NCBI GenBank assembly: GCA_032158295.1
Contig: CM063258.1
Coordinates: 4,822,061-4,886,060, forward strand
DNA: 64,000 nucleotides
Source: Pycnopodia helianthoides
Lineage: Eukaryota > Echinodermata > Asteroidea > Forcipulatida > Asteriidae
Reading direction: 5' to 3'
The first letter of the stretch is position 1; each line of letters starts with the position of its first letter. The notes below the pieces were generated by a model that made no database searches, was not told where the DNA came from, and saw nothing but the letters and a program-made list of their open reading frames with translations. Both the position numbers and the translations under genes were made by a program. Below are positions 51,674 through 62,410 of this stretch, in pieces.

Positions 51674-54600
51674 CCCCTGGAAAGGAGTTTCCACTTAACT
51701 CTTGAAAAATCATGACATTTAAAGTTGTTATGTTCAAGAAGGAAATGCCTACTCATTGAGCTTTTTTATTTTTATTTTTATTTTTAAGGAGTCTTGAAAA
51801 ATTTACCTTATAAGGAAAATAGCCTCAAATTTATGTGCAACCCCGCAAGATACATATTTTGCTTTAGGAGTTTCCTAGTCTGCATTAACTGTTCATCATG
51901 ATGCATGCTCAACGTTTAAGTCAATGCGACAATGTGATGTCTTGGTCATGTTTGTCGTGGTCAGGGCTATTGTTTGTGGGTCAAACTAAAAGGGAATGGC
52001 ACCTCTTTCATTCTCTCATTAGTGTAGGAGACTTAATATTATTTTTATCTGTTGTTTTCATTTAAGGTTTTTGCTTGCATTTATTGCTTTTAATCGCTTT
52101 TTGCTAGTTTACCTTTATAGTGCAATCTTTACAACCTAGGCTGTTACTATGAACAAAAGAAAAAGGACTGGTTTGTTCGATATGTCTGTGGCTCTATCAA
52201 CGATTACTTTCAACAATGAGTTGTACATTTAGACCTGCGTCTGTCTCCCTTTATACATGTACGTGTAGGAACATTATAGTTCCCTATTATTGAATGTAAA
52301 ACATGTAAAGTGGTTGAATAATGAAAAAGCAAAGTTGTGCTCTTTAATTTACTGCATACATGTGAGGTTTGCAGGGTCCATTAACAGTGTTGCTGACTCG
52401 AATCGGTGACTTGGATGCGATTCTGACTTGTGTTACAATTGTTGAGAATTTGACTTTGCTTGGCTTTGCCTTGACTTAAAAAAACATTACTTGCAGCTTG
52501 ATTTTATTTGAACAAAAATGACAGTAGACTTGACTTTGGGAAAAATTACTTGGTTACAACAGTTTATATTGGTATTTAGGGAATGAGGGTGGGTGCTTTT
52601 TGGTGATTATCAAAAAAGGAAAACAAAATCTGTATTTGAATCATATTGGTGTGAATTTGGAATTTGCCTTTCTGTACGGAAGAAAAGAAATTAGAGAGAT
52701 GCACAGGTTGTCCTCTAGTAATAAAATTATGTTTTCTTGATTTCAAAATTAGGATGAGACACGGAATGAACCACTTAGAAGACCAAACCGACCTTGTATC
52801 TACTGCGGCCTAATGCAGACACAACTTAGCCGTCATCTAAAGAGAAAGCACAGAAAAGAAGAGGAGGTCAAAGCCGCACTCCAGCTACCTCGTACAGAAA
52901 GAATTGAAGCAATGAGTCAGATAAGGAAAGATGCAATCTTTCAAGAAAATGTTAAGAGAATAAGGACTGACTGTCGGCAGCCATTGTTGCGAGAGCGTCA
53001 ACAAGGAGATGCAGAAGTTGTCATGTGTGGACAATGCCATGGATTTTATAGCTGTTCCCGCATATGGCGCCACAAACAAGTTTGCCATAGGGCATGTAGT
53101 AATAAAGTGTCGTCAGTGCCTGTTACATCATTGCTTCAAACTGAAGTTGGAGGGCGATTTAATTCCGAGGTTCTTCTTCGTTTTCGTAATGACGACATTG
53201 GATCAATCTGCAGGAGTGATCCGATGATAGTCCATGTGGGAAAAAAGTTATGGGCAAAATCTGTGCAAAGAGCAAAAAGTATCATTATGAATGATATGAG
53301 GAAGTTGGGTAACTTACTTCACAAGATGAGGTGCATTTCAGAGAACACGACCCTCACAGGGGAGGATATTTTAAAGAGACAAAATTTCAGTTTATTGGAG
53401 AATGCTCTTGACAGGCTTACAGACAAATCTTGTGATGAGATTAAGGCAGGACTCCGATTAAGTTTGGGTTACCTTATTAAAAAAGGTGCAAAAGTCATGA
53501 AGGCAGTATACATCATGAATGACAGATTGGTCGATAGCCTGGAAATTGACAGATTTTTGTCAGTTTTGGACCTCAACTGGGACTTCCTGTTCAGTCGAAG
53601 CCTGCATGTGGTGGAAGCAAAACGACAAGCAGTTCTCAGAAAGCCTCAGTCCATGCCACTGGAAGAAGACATCTCAAGGCTTCGAAGTTACATAGTTAAA
53701 TCAATGGAAGAAATTGTTAATGGTGATGAAGCATTGTTTAGTGGGAAATTTTTCAACAAGTTGAGATCCTTGGTCGTCAGTAGACTAACATTCTTCAACG
53801 CTAGACGGGTGGAGAACCATGCAGAATGACGCTCAGTGAGTGGGAAGATGCAAAAAATCAGGCATGGGTTGATCCCCAGCAAATAGAAGCAGTAAAAGAT
53901 CCATTGGAGAAAGCTCTTATGAACTCCTACAAGCTAGCTTATCAACGGGGAAAGGGTTCTAGGAAACTAGTCCCTGTCTTGATCCCTAATGACACGGTTG
54001 CTCCTATTGAGATGCTAGTAAAGATGAGAAATGAGGTTGGTGTGTCTACAGATAACGTGTACCTTTTTCCATTTACACAGCGATCAGCTGGTCATGTGAA
54101 TGGCTGGGCTGAGATGAAGAAAGTAACAGATCTAATGGGGGAACAACTCAAAAAACCATCTCTGCTGACAGCCACTAAGTTTCGTCACAGGGCATCAACT
54201 TTGTATGCCCTACTAGATGTTCCGGAGAAAGACCGCACCATTTTTTACAAACATATGGGTCACTCAGCCGAAATAAATGCCAACATCTATCAGTGCCCTC
54301 TGGCGGTAAGGGAAATTACTTCAGTTGGACGTTATCTGCAGGGCATAGATGGCAAGTCCCAAACTGACAACTCAGGTGGGTATTATCTTTCTTTTTCTCT
54401 TTTTGTTCACAACAGTAGTTGTAGCAATAAGTACATGGTTTTTAATGTTCAAGAACAAGTCGTCCTTGAAGCTTTGAAAAACTGCTGTTTGTGTCAACAA
54501 AGATGATAATATGTTTTTATTAGAGAATTTCAAAGGTTTTTTTTTCTTCTCTTCCCTCAGCTGTGACGCAAAAAGAGAAGAGAAAAGTATCTGGACGACA

Positions 54601-57600
54601 TATCAGTCAACAAAGACAAGACCATCTGTCATCAACCCAAGAGACTGATTGTGACTCGTCACCAGGTAGTTATTTCATCTTGAATAAAGTGTTTACAAAA
54701 CTGATTTTTAATTTTTTGTTTTAATGCTGATAGTTAATTTGTCTCAAAAGAAAAACAACAAATAAGCCAAGCTAAATAATTATATTAAACACTCTTTTCC
54801 CTCAGCTGTGACCCCCAGAAAGAAGAGAAGAGTGATTGGTGGAAGAAAGGACCATCCGCAATCACTAACCCATGAAGCTGATTACAATTCATCACCAGGT
54901 AGTTATATTATTTTAACATACTTCACAAAACTTAAAATTGTTTTGTAATGTCCTGTTTTTAATTGTCCCCATTACAAAAAAAATACCAACCTAAATAATT
55001 ATATTAAACACTCTTTTCCTTCAGCTGTGACCCCTAGAAAGAAGAGAAGAGTGATTGATGGAAGAAAGGACCATCTGCAATCACTAACCCATGAAGCTGA
55101 TTACAATTCATCACCAGGTAGTTATTTTTTAATTTTTTAATTATACTTCACGAAACTTAAAATTGTTTTGTAATGTCTTGTTTTGATTTGCTTCAATTAC
55201 TAAAAAAGTACCAACCTAAATAATTATATTAAACACTCTTTTCCTTCAGCTGTGACCCCCAGAAAGAAGAGAAGAGTGATTGGTGGAAGAAAGGACCATC
55301 CACAATCACTAACCCATGAAGCTGATAACAATTCATCACCAGGTAGTTATATTATTTTAACATACTTCACAAAACTTAAAATTGTTTTGTAATGTCCTGT
55401 TTTTAATTGTCCCCATTACTAAAAAAATACCAACCTAAATAATTATATTAAACACTCTTTTCCCTCAGCTGTGACCCCTAGAAAGAAGAGAAGAGTGATT
55501 GGAGGAAGAAAGGACCATCCGCAATCACTAACCCATGAAGCTGATTACAATTCATCACCAGGTAGTTATATTATTTTAACATACTTTACAAACTTAAAAT
55601 TGTTTTGTAAAGTCTTGTTTTTCTTTGCTTCAATCACCAAACAAATACCAATCTAAATAATTATATTAAACACTCTTTTTCTTCAGCTGTGACCCCCAGA
55701 AAGAAGAGAAGAGTGATTGGTGGAAGAAAGGACCATCCACAATCACTAACCCATGAAGCTGATTACAATTCATCACCAGGTAGTTATATTTCTTCAACGT
55801 ACTTTACAAAACTGAAAATTGTTTTGTAAAGTCTTGTTTTTCTTTGCTTCAATTACCAAAAAAATACCAATCTAAATAATTATATTAAACACTCTTTTTC
55901 TTCAGCTGTGACCCCCAGAAAGAAGAGAAGAGTGATTGGTGGAAGAAAGGACCATCCGCAATCACTAACCCATGAAGCTGATTACAATTCATCACCAGGT
56001 AGTTATATTGTTTTAAAATACTTTACAAAACTTAAAAGTGTTTTGTATCGTCCTGTTTGTATTTGCCCCAATCACTAAAAAAAATACCAACCTAAATAAT
56101 TATATTAAACACTCTTTTCCCTCAGCTGTGACCCCTAGAAAGAAGAGAAGAGTGATTGATGGAAGAAAGGACCATCCACAATCACTAACCCATGAAGCTG
56201 ATTACAATTCATCACCAGGTAGTTATATTTCTTCAACGTACTTTACAAAACTGAAAATTGTTTTATATACGTTTTCTGTCACTGGTTTATTTTCCCCAAT
56301 TCCGGAAAAAACAAGTCGACTGGTTAATAATTGTATTGAACAATCTTCTCTTTCAGCTGTGACGCACCAAAAGAAAAGAAGAGTTGTTCCTCAACATATT
56401 AGTCAAGATAGACGGAAGGCGGAGTCCAGCTCATCTTCAAGTAAATATGTAGTTTTCAAGAAAATACCTTTTTTTTCGCAGCTTTTTTGCATAGTCCCTT
56501 AGAATCAATTGCAATAAACTTGCAATGATGAAAGGCATTAGTGTAATAGTAGGAATATTACAATGACGTCATCCCCTGTAATGTGATGTCACATCTTACA
56601 GATATGTGTTTTTAAATCTTTGAAAATCCGTATGAAATCAACCACAAGAGACAGTTTCTGTATACAAATGAATACAATTGAGTTCTAGTTAATTTATTTC
56701 TACCTTAGCTGATACGACCCCCCACAAAACCAGGTGTGGAATCCCTCTGACACTACAAAGAAGAACAAAGCAACACTCCAAAAGATGTCATATTGACTCA
56801 GGTATTCAATTCATTTCAAAGTATTAATTTGCTAATATGACAATTACATCTCTTTTTGAAGGTTGTCCCAGTTTGTTATGTACTCGTTTGCACATTTTTC
56901 AGTGTTTGACCTCGTCAATGCTGATCTAAGCAAGGGTTCTAAAATCATCTGAACGTTTTTTTAATAAAAAAGATGAAACTCACCAGAAAAGGACACGAGG
57001 TAGAATTTAATGTTATGAGTGACACCCACAAAAACAAACTGCAACTATTGTTTGTTGGGGTGTTTGTATTCTTGTTTCCTTCTTTTTTTCTGAGAACTGC
57101 ATATAAGAGTCAATGTATTCTTGATAGCAGTTAATCACAGTTGGATTTAATTAATCAATTGTTCTTACACACTTAAGTTTAGCGCACAAATTCTGGGCAG
57201 TGTTATCCATTTTGGATTTTAAGAAAATGAATACAAAATCAAATACTATTTACTTGGGAATACAAAATGCAATTTTTATTTTTTTTTATTTTTTTATTTT
57301 ACAATTATCCGAAATTAGCAATAATAATATAACAATTTGGGAGGCTAATCATCCTTACTGGCAGCTTAGAAGCTGAATTGCGAAGGATGCGGCTACAGTG
57401 TGTTCAAGTCATGCAAGGGCGCACTAGGCAGCCAGCCACGTTGACCCATAATTGAACACGGTGCAAAGCCTGAGATCGAAAGTGTTTGATTTTTTCGGGG
57501 GGGGGGGGGGGGCGGAGGAAAACCTTCGTAACATAGGAGAGAACCAGTCCACGTCTCTATTCACATAAGCCGGGAATGGAACCAGGGCCATATTGGTGAG

Positions 57601-58676
57601 AGACGAGCGCTTTAGCACAAGCCACCCATTCCACCCATACATAGGATTTTGTCATGAATACTAATTTAACTGTAAGCTTAATTTAGTGTTTTTAATTTGT
57701 TGTACTAATCACACAGGGAGAGGTTATACAAAATGGTCAGCAAAGGATACAGCATATGTTAGAGAGGAATTCAAGACCTACATAATGGACAAGCAGTTTT
57801 TAGGCTCAAAAGGATCTCTCCCAGGTAAGATTAAAAAATTTAAGTCAAACAACCAGTGCTAAGATTGATCTTCAGTGCAAATCAATCTTAATTGCTAAGC
57901 AAAGTATGATGTCGCAATAGAAATCACTGTGGTAACACTGACTACTTATCTTAAGATCTTGGGCAAAACTAATTTTAAAAAGTGTAAAACATTTAATGTA
58001 AAAGAAAGACTTAGTTTAAGGAAAATAACAAAATAAATACACGGTTTTTAATCTAGTATTTTATATTTTGGAAGCAGTCCTATATTGATGTGGTCTGCCA
58101 ACATTTTAAAACGTGCAAACGAATATATACTTGTTACACAGAATAAATCCCACCTGCTTCCCAAGCCTTTATCAGAAAGAATAAAACTTCTTTTTGGCAA
58201 CTAAATAGATGACACAACACATGATATCCCATCAGAACGTTGAAGAAGTATGAATAATTGTATTGCTGTAGGACACCAGTGACCTGAACCCATCCACTAA
58301 AAACACTAGAATATGAGGTCAGTATACACACGTACACTAAAATACTCGGCCACAACATTCCGCAATTGGGTTCACAAGTCAGCTGGCACTGCTCTTTTTA
58401 ATGAGTTTCAAAGAAGAGTGTTTTTTTTACAGATACACGTGTCTGCTGGATCAGAAAGATTCCTTTAATCCCTGAAAGGCTTGATTTTTTGTTTTTCAAT
58501 CTACAGGTAAAATTCAGGTGGAAAATTTCATGACAAAGTTTCCCCACATCTTGAAAGATGTGGGATCAAGGCAGAAGGTCCTCCTTATTAAAACTAAGGT
58601 GTTCAATGAGCGAGGGAAGGAGCGACGAATCCACAAGATGAAACAGGAAAGGAGGATATTTGTAATTGCACACTAA
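41939..58676 (+). CDS. Chimeric SET / tandem-BRCT / zinc-finger / tyrosine-recombinase gene (24 coding exons)
   Basis: Hand-built exons: 41939-42044, 42585-42729, 43398-43587, 44417-44536, 45584-45674, 45953-46030, 46653-46838, 48128-48274, 49129-49245, 50123-50977, 51260-51285, 52753-54375, 54561-54665, seven 93-nt exons between 54806 and 56218, 56357-56440, 56709-56801, 57717-57824, 58507-58676 (TAA). Every intron is GT-AG and the phases agree at every junction. If one missing base in the recombinase exon is counted, the total is 4,896 nt, divisible by three (about 1,631 aa). Domain order is SET, two BRCTs, acidic repeat, two C2H2-like fingers, tyrosine recombinase, basic NLS-like repeats, possible SANT-like tail. 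The start ATG at 41939 is in the first spliced exon, just upstream of the SET core. I recall predicted fish and invertebrate proteins pairing a KMT5A-like SET with a similar finger-recombinase part; the BRCA1-like BRCT pair is unexpected. Likely nuclear. The single transcript is inferred from splice phase, not shown. Confidence 0.75.
44417..49245 (+). CDS. Tandem BRCT exons (exons 4-9 of the chimera), BRCA1-like
   Basis: Six exons (44417-44536, 45584-45674, 45953-46030, 46653-46838, 48128-48274, 49129-49245) encode residues about 148-393. BRCT1 runs from VLASTNLT through STTHVIT to the block KVWVVSYKWVTASLK and then LLPEKDFEI, which lines up nearly without gaps with the first BRCT and linker of BRCA1. 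BRCT2 runs from YVIGQ through LLSLCGG to VPIITLDWVFDCIMLY. In BRCA1 a Ser in the first strand and an Arg and Lys three apart bind phosphoserine; the matching residues Ser159, Arg225 and Lys228 are present, so phosphopeptide binding is predicted. No RING domain is seen, so this is not a BRCA1 orthologue. Phases run 0, 0 to 1, then 1-1 throughout, joining SET upstream and the acidic exon downstream in frame. Confidence 0.85.
47450..47815 (-). mobile_element. tRNA-derived SINE in a chimera intron
   Basis: On the minus strand the element begins GGTGTTGTGGCTGAGCGGTT, an intact A box, with B box GGGTTCGAGTCC (plus 47731-47742). It then runs into a body that includes the AAGCGCTTTGAGACG-type motif shared with 47216-47270. 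The tail is an AT-rich run near 47440-47470. The tRNA fold is recognisable, but the continuation past it marks a SINE. It lies in the intron between BRCT exons 7 and 8. Confidence 0.8.
50123..50977 (+). CDS. Acidic nonapeptide-repeat exon (exon 10 of the chimera)
   Basis: One 855-nt exon, phase 1 to 1, encodes residues 394-679. It begins VDGDDSDEG and is mostly a 27-nt minisatellite giving about 25 copies of a nonapeptide of the form GGDS(H/D)DG(G/V)(K/E/Q). It is rich in Asp, Ser and Gly, with many potential acidic-kinase sites, and looks like a flexible linker between the BRCT pair and the zinc fingers. The last five VQ-type copies (about 50718-50850) are nearly identical, suggesting recent expansion. 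The donor GTGAGT follows at 50978. If it is not used, the frame stays open to a stop at 51145, adding a non-repetitive tail that ends RINNQQEI. The repeat also keeps other frames and the opposite strand open, and I treat those as shadows. Confidence 0.85.
51260..51285 (+). CDS. 26-nt microexon (exon 11 of the chimera)
   Basis: A pyrimidine-rich tract ending AAAG precedes this segment and GTAATA follows it. Its 26 nt take phase 1 to phase 0, exactly the change needed between the acidic exon and the recombinase exon, and encode GNKHSAEPQ. Without it the two flanking exons do not join in frame (a TGA appears at once). It contains AATAAA at 51262-51267, so the same bases could act as a polyadenylation signal if the upstream donor is skipped. 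Confidence 0.65.
51371..51412. repeat. Poly-A and poly-G run in a chimera intron
   Basis: About 30 A followed by TT and 10 G. A matching T-run lies at 51640-51669. Both are in the intron before the recombinase exon and are likely places for assembly error. Confidence 0.9.
52753..54375 (+). CDS. Zinc-finger and tyrosine-recombinase exon (exon 12 of the chimera), with a 1-nt frameshift
   Basis: One long exon of about 541 codons. It starts DETRNEPL, then has two C2H2-like fingers: C702-x2-C705 with H715/H720, and C779-x2-C782 with H794/H799. A helical region follows, resembling the DNA-binding part of tyrosine recombinases. Catalytic features are: box I NARR near residue 1039, a Lys in GKGSRKLVPV (about 1088-1092), box II TKFRHRAST with R1165 and H1166, GH at 1190-1191, and a Tyr in NIYQ at 1200 as candidate nucleophile. 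The canonical first His of box II is Thr. Just after box I, at the G-run 53807-53809, the frame shifts: the upstream frame ends at TGA 53827-53829 and the downstream frame reads on from about 53811. Such enzymes cut and rejoin DNA through a phosphotyrosine link; Crypton transposons use this fold. Family membership is inferred. Confidence 0.85.
54561..56440 (+). CDS. Tandemly duplicated basic exons with NLS-like motifs (chimera exons 13-21)
   Basis: Exon 54561-54665 is followed by seven near-identical 93-nt exons at 54806, 55025, 55250, 55469, 55687, 55906 and 56126, and then a diverged member at 56357-56440. All are phase 1-1, so any number can be included or skipped without changing frame. 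The duplicated unit is exon plus about 126 nt of intron, with a period of 218-225 bp. Each copy encodes AVTPRKKRRVIGGRKDH and a tail ending NSSPG. PRKKRRV closely resembles the classical SV40-type nuclear localisation signal. The first and last members keep only KEKRKV and QKKRRVV. The function is inferred to be nuclear import, DNA or RNA contact, or simply a basic linker. The near-identity of exons and introns points to recent unequal exchange. Confidence 0.85.
56709..58676 (+). CDS. C-terminal exons of the chimera (possible SANT/Myb-like tail)
   Basis: Exons 56709-56801, 57717-57824 and 58507-58676 continue in phase 1. The first is basic and Cys-containing (residues about 1509-1540). The last two encode YTKWSAKDTAYVREEFKTY and a Gly-rich turn (GSKGSLPG), then a helical basic end finishing RRIFVIAH and TAA at 58674-58676. 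A Trp followed by an acidic helix is typical of SANT/Myb-like folds, and I recall similar tails on related finger-recombinase proteins, but the match is weak. Intron 56802-57716 carries an interspersed repeat around 57290-57650. No polyadenylation signal is obvious before an inverted-repeat element begins 26 bases after the stop. Confidence 0.7.
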
Positions 58677-58702
58677 TTTTATTTCTCAAGTGCAAATACT
58701 TG

Positions 58703-59365
58703 GGTCATTCCAGGTCAATCCAACAGGCTTTTGGACCTGATCATCACATAATCAAAGTTTTGTTTACTGGTTGGACTCATTAAGAAACCCCACTAAGAAA
58801 ACTTTATGAAATTCAACTTTATTTCCGGAGACATAGGTTAGCGAACTTTTGACTAATTACCTCGACACTCTGTGTTTGGATAACCATACTTGAAAAGTAA
58901 AGCAGCTACATCATTTTAAAGTTCTTGAGATTGCCTTCATTTGCAAAATCTTCAAAGAATTTAAGCAAAAATTTGACATTTGACCTTAATTTGCAATTTT
59001 TTAACCATGGGTTTTTACATAAATTCTTGCATCCACTCTGCTTAAAAATGATGAGCGTCAAAGCACTCATGGACATCAAGACACAAACTAATGTGCGAAA
59101 CAGAACTCACAGTGATAAACAGCAGATTTACACCATTTAAATCCATGTACATTGCATAAAATGCTATTTTATAGGTGTGTGCATTTGAACACAGGGTCAA
59201 GCTAATTAGTCAAAAGTTTGTTAACCCACATCTCAGAAAGTAATTGTCAGCATTATATAAAATATCGGTTCTGGGGTTTCTCAAGGAGTCCAACCAGCAC
59301 ACCAAATTTCACTTTCAATCTGTGACAGACGGTCCAAAAGCATGTTGAATTAACATGGAATGACC
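58703..59365. mobile_element. Inverted-repeat element in the chimera 3' region
   Basis: It begins 26 bases after the stop codon. Left arm GGTCATTCCAGGTCAATCCA and right arm ending TTAACATGGAATGACC are inverted; inner blocks GGTTAGCGAACTTTTGACTA and TAGTCAAAAGTTTGTTAACC also pair. TACTTG flanks both sides (58697-58702 and 59366-59371). No coding content. It may form part of the gene's 3' untranslated region. Confidence 0.75.
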
Positions 59366-59371
59366 TACTTG

Positions 59372-60864
59372 TACAAACATTTTATGACAAATTGCAAGGA
59401 ATACTTAAAACGAAGGCTTCAGATACAGAAAAAAACCAAACAAATCTCTCTTTCAATTTTTTTTTAGTTTTGACCTTTACTTTAACCTCATGGATCTTGT
59501 GACCCTGAGCTCTAGTGAAAACACATGCCAACGTGTTTTCTACAAGTTAAACACAAAATCGTGGTTTAATATTATTTGTTTGCTTATGCATAAAATGATA
59601 CGCCAACTTTGAGAAAATGTAAAAAGCAAACAATAATACTTTACCTCCAATTTTTTTTCTTCAGAAAACAGTGATTTTTAAAACTTGGACCTCTTGATTC
59701 TTAGGTCATATTTAAGGTCAAACTGTAAATTGTGTTTATAAAGACCAGCAGTGTGCCCAGGATTTTTTCACTAAGGGGGCATGTTTTACAAACACAACAC
59801 GTCATCAAAATACTTGACGTTTTCTTAAGTACTAAGAAATTACTAACATAAATTGGAACATTTCAACTACAATACATGGTGTATGGACACACAAGTTTTT
59901 ATTTTGCAAACGCCATAAACAAATCAACACATCAGAGATAGAAAACATGAGAGGATTTTATTATCACAGCTACATTTAAGGGTATAGTATGAATTTGTTA
60001 CAGATATGTAAGTTTTCTTTCCCTTAAATCTGAGCCCTTGTTTAGGCCTAAGTTTTCTCAGAAAAGATACTGATCGATCGAGAGATTCATTATGTAAATG
60101 ATGTTAAGTTGTCGCCCTTTATAAATTTATGATAGTTGGATTCTGAAGTGTGTTGTAATAATACAGTTTTCATGTTAAGTATCAAGTATCAAGTATAAAA
60201 AACATTTATAAAAATATAAAAGTCCAAAAAGATTCCTGGAAATGGGATAGTATAGTACGTTTGAGGCTTATACAGTATACAGTGTAATTCCAGTGGGTAC
60301 ACTGATAAATGGCTCTTAAAAGGGAGTGAGTAATCAAACTGGTGCTCTGAAGAAAACAAAAATACAGCGTTTTGCCAGGGAGGTTTTTCTTTCAAGAGAT
60401 CATTTTTTTTATTGAATTCATGTATTTGGAATCGTTTTATGAGGGACGCTTTAAATGTGTGGCGGGCAATACCATGTACCCTCGCCCCTACCCTCCCCAT
60501 GTAGCTACACTGCTAAGTCAAAGGCAAATCACAGATTATTATAACAAGATTAAATAAATTAAACATGGTAGATAAACATTTGTTTCGGAAACGTTTATCT
60601 GTGTTTGGTATTTTTGTTTTCATTAATATTTTTATAGGCAAAGACCCTATTTATTAAAAGAAACAAATTAAGACAATTTCACCAATAAAGCTATGTTTGT
60701 GTTTTTACAAGTTGAAAAATAAAAATTTTAAAGAAATTTATAGGAAATGTTGGTTTTCCTTTATCCTTCTGGTTCTTTTAAACATTTTTCTATTTCACCC
60801 CTGTTCGTCAAAAATCTTTGTTTTCATAAGCATAATCTTCCAGTGTTTTGATCTTTTGAAGTCG
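59372..60864. other. No gene seen downstream of the chimera
   Basis: AT-rich, without a convincing exon. A minus-strand frame at 60189-60500 has no recognisable domain. Confidence 0.5.
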
Positions 60865-61237
60865 TTAAAGGAACATTACAGAATTGGTATTAAAGAACAA
60901 AACTTGTTAAATATACTTTTTGATCACAGATTTACATTAAACTTACACGGTCTAATGATGATGATAGTAGAAAACATCCCTCGAAATATTTCTGTCTGAA
61001 ATGCCATATTTGATGAGAAATGAATAAACTAATTTTCCGATTGGAGTTTATCGCTCAGTGAGCGTTTTATTCATTTGTTGAATCTATATGATTTCATGCA
61101 AATGTGTAATCGGTTTTTCACTAATTTCTCGTGACCCAGGTGGCCGATCGATCTCAAACCTCTACAGGTTTGTCAGTTTATGTATATGGTGGATTACATA
61201 AAGTGCTTACACTGACAGAAACTGTTTTGTTAGCAAC
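60865..61237. mobile_element. TTAA-flanked MITE family A, copy 3 (3' truncated)
   Basis: The left end has TTAAAGGAACATTACAGAAT and the body follows copy 1 closely, but it stops near GTTTTGTTAGCAA and lacks the terminal repeat. A full right end is not found downstream. Confidence 0.8.
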
Positions 61238-61489
61238 TCTTTTATTGTACAAATACCTGTGAAAAGACGCTCAACTTGAAACTAAAATGTCGAGCAAAAT
61301 TTACAGTTTTGGTTCAAGATTAGACAAATCTACATAGACAATACAGCCGAGAAAATAAGCATATGTACCTAAATTTACTGACTGCAGTAAAAGTTACTTT
61401 TAATCAAAAGACGAGAGGTAAGGAAGAGGGGGTATGAGTGCAGTTGACTAAAGTCACTTATTTTTTTTAACACTCATGGTCGCCAACTT

Positions 61490-62410
61490 AGCCTATTGGG
61501 TTCCAAGAAGGGTTATTATAGGAATAGTATAGGGCGGTCGTCTATGTCGGCTAATACTATAGCAGAATCAGTTAATTCCAGATTTGATGGAGATTGCAAT
61601 AAAGGGTTCTTTAATGCCAAAATATATAAACAAAATAAAATAAAACATAAATAAAAAAATAAAAAATTGGTTGGCGCCCACTCGTGTGCCATAGATGTTC
61701 AAATTGGTCTTGGTCGACTTAAGACTATAATTTCACTTGATTGGTCGTTCTAAGAACGGCTTTTTATTGGGTGGTCGTCCTATGGCGGCTAAATCAACTA
61801 TCAGATATTCGGGAATTATATTTCCTGTGCTGACCCTCAGAGAAAAAGGGACTATGATAAATCCCGTGACTGGGGCCTAAACTGCGGTTAATATGAAAAT
61901 AACCATGATATTCCTCAGCGGGGAGTTTGGTTGATCATACTGGACTCGTGTGCCATGGATGTTCAAATTGGTCACGGTCGACTTAAGACTGAATTTAACT
62001 TGATTGATCGTTCTAAGGACGGAGTTTTTATTGGCTGGTCGTCCTATGGCGGCTGAGATGTTCAGATGTTTGGGTACGCATAAAAACTGGGGTTGGGGGT
62101 TGGGGTGGGGGTGCGGAAGGGAGGGGCGTTATACTCATACTTTTTCATTTGGGTGGCCCACACAATCACACCCCCCCCCCCCAAACACACACAAACCAAC
62201 CACCAACCACCCCCACCATCCTTGAAGACATTTTGTAGGGGTCACTTTGTCCCACCGTGAGCATGCACGGTTGTTCAAATTGGTCGTTAACTTATGGGTT
62301 CCAAGACGGGTTCTTGGATTGGCCGGTTGTCCTATGGCGGCTAATACTATAGCAGATTCATCCAGGAATCATCAGTTAATTCCAGATTTGATACTCGGAG
62401 GTTGTAATAA
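61490..62410 (-). repeat. GCCGCCATAGGACGACC repeat cluster, third block (inverted)
   Basis: The same family on the opposite strand, with GGTCGTCCTATGGCGGCT cores near 61770, 62037 and 62325. With the block at 40.6 kb it brackets the chimeric gene in inverted orientation. Confidence 0.85.
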
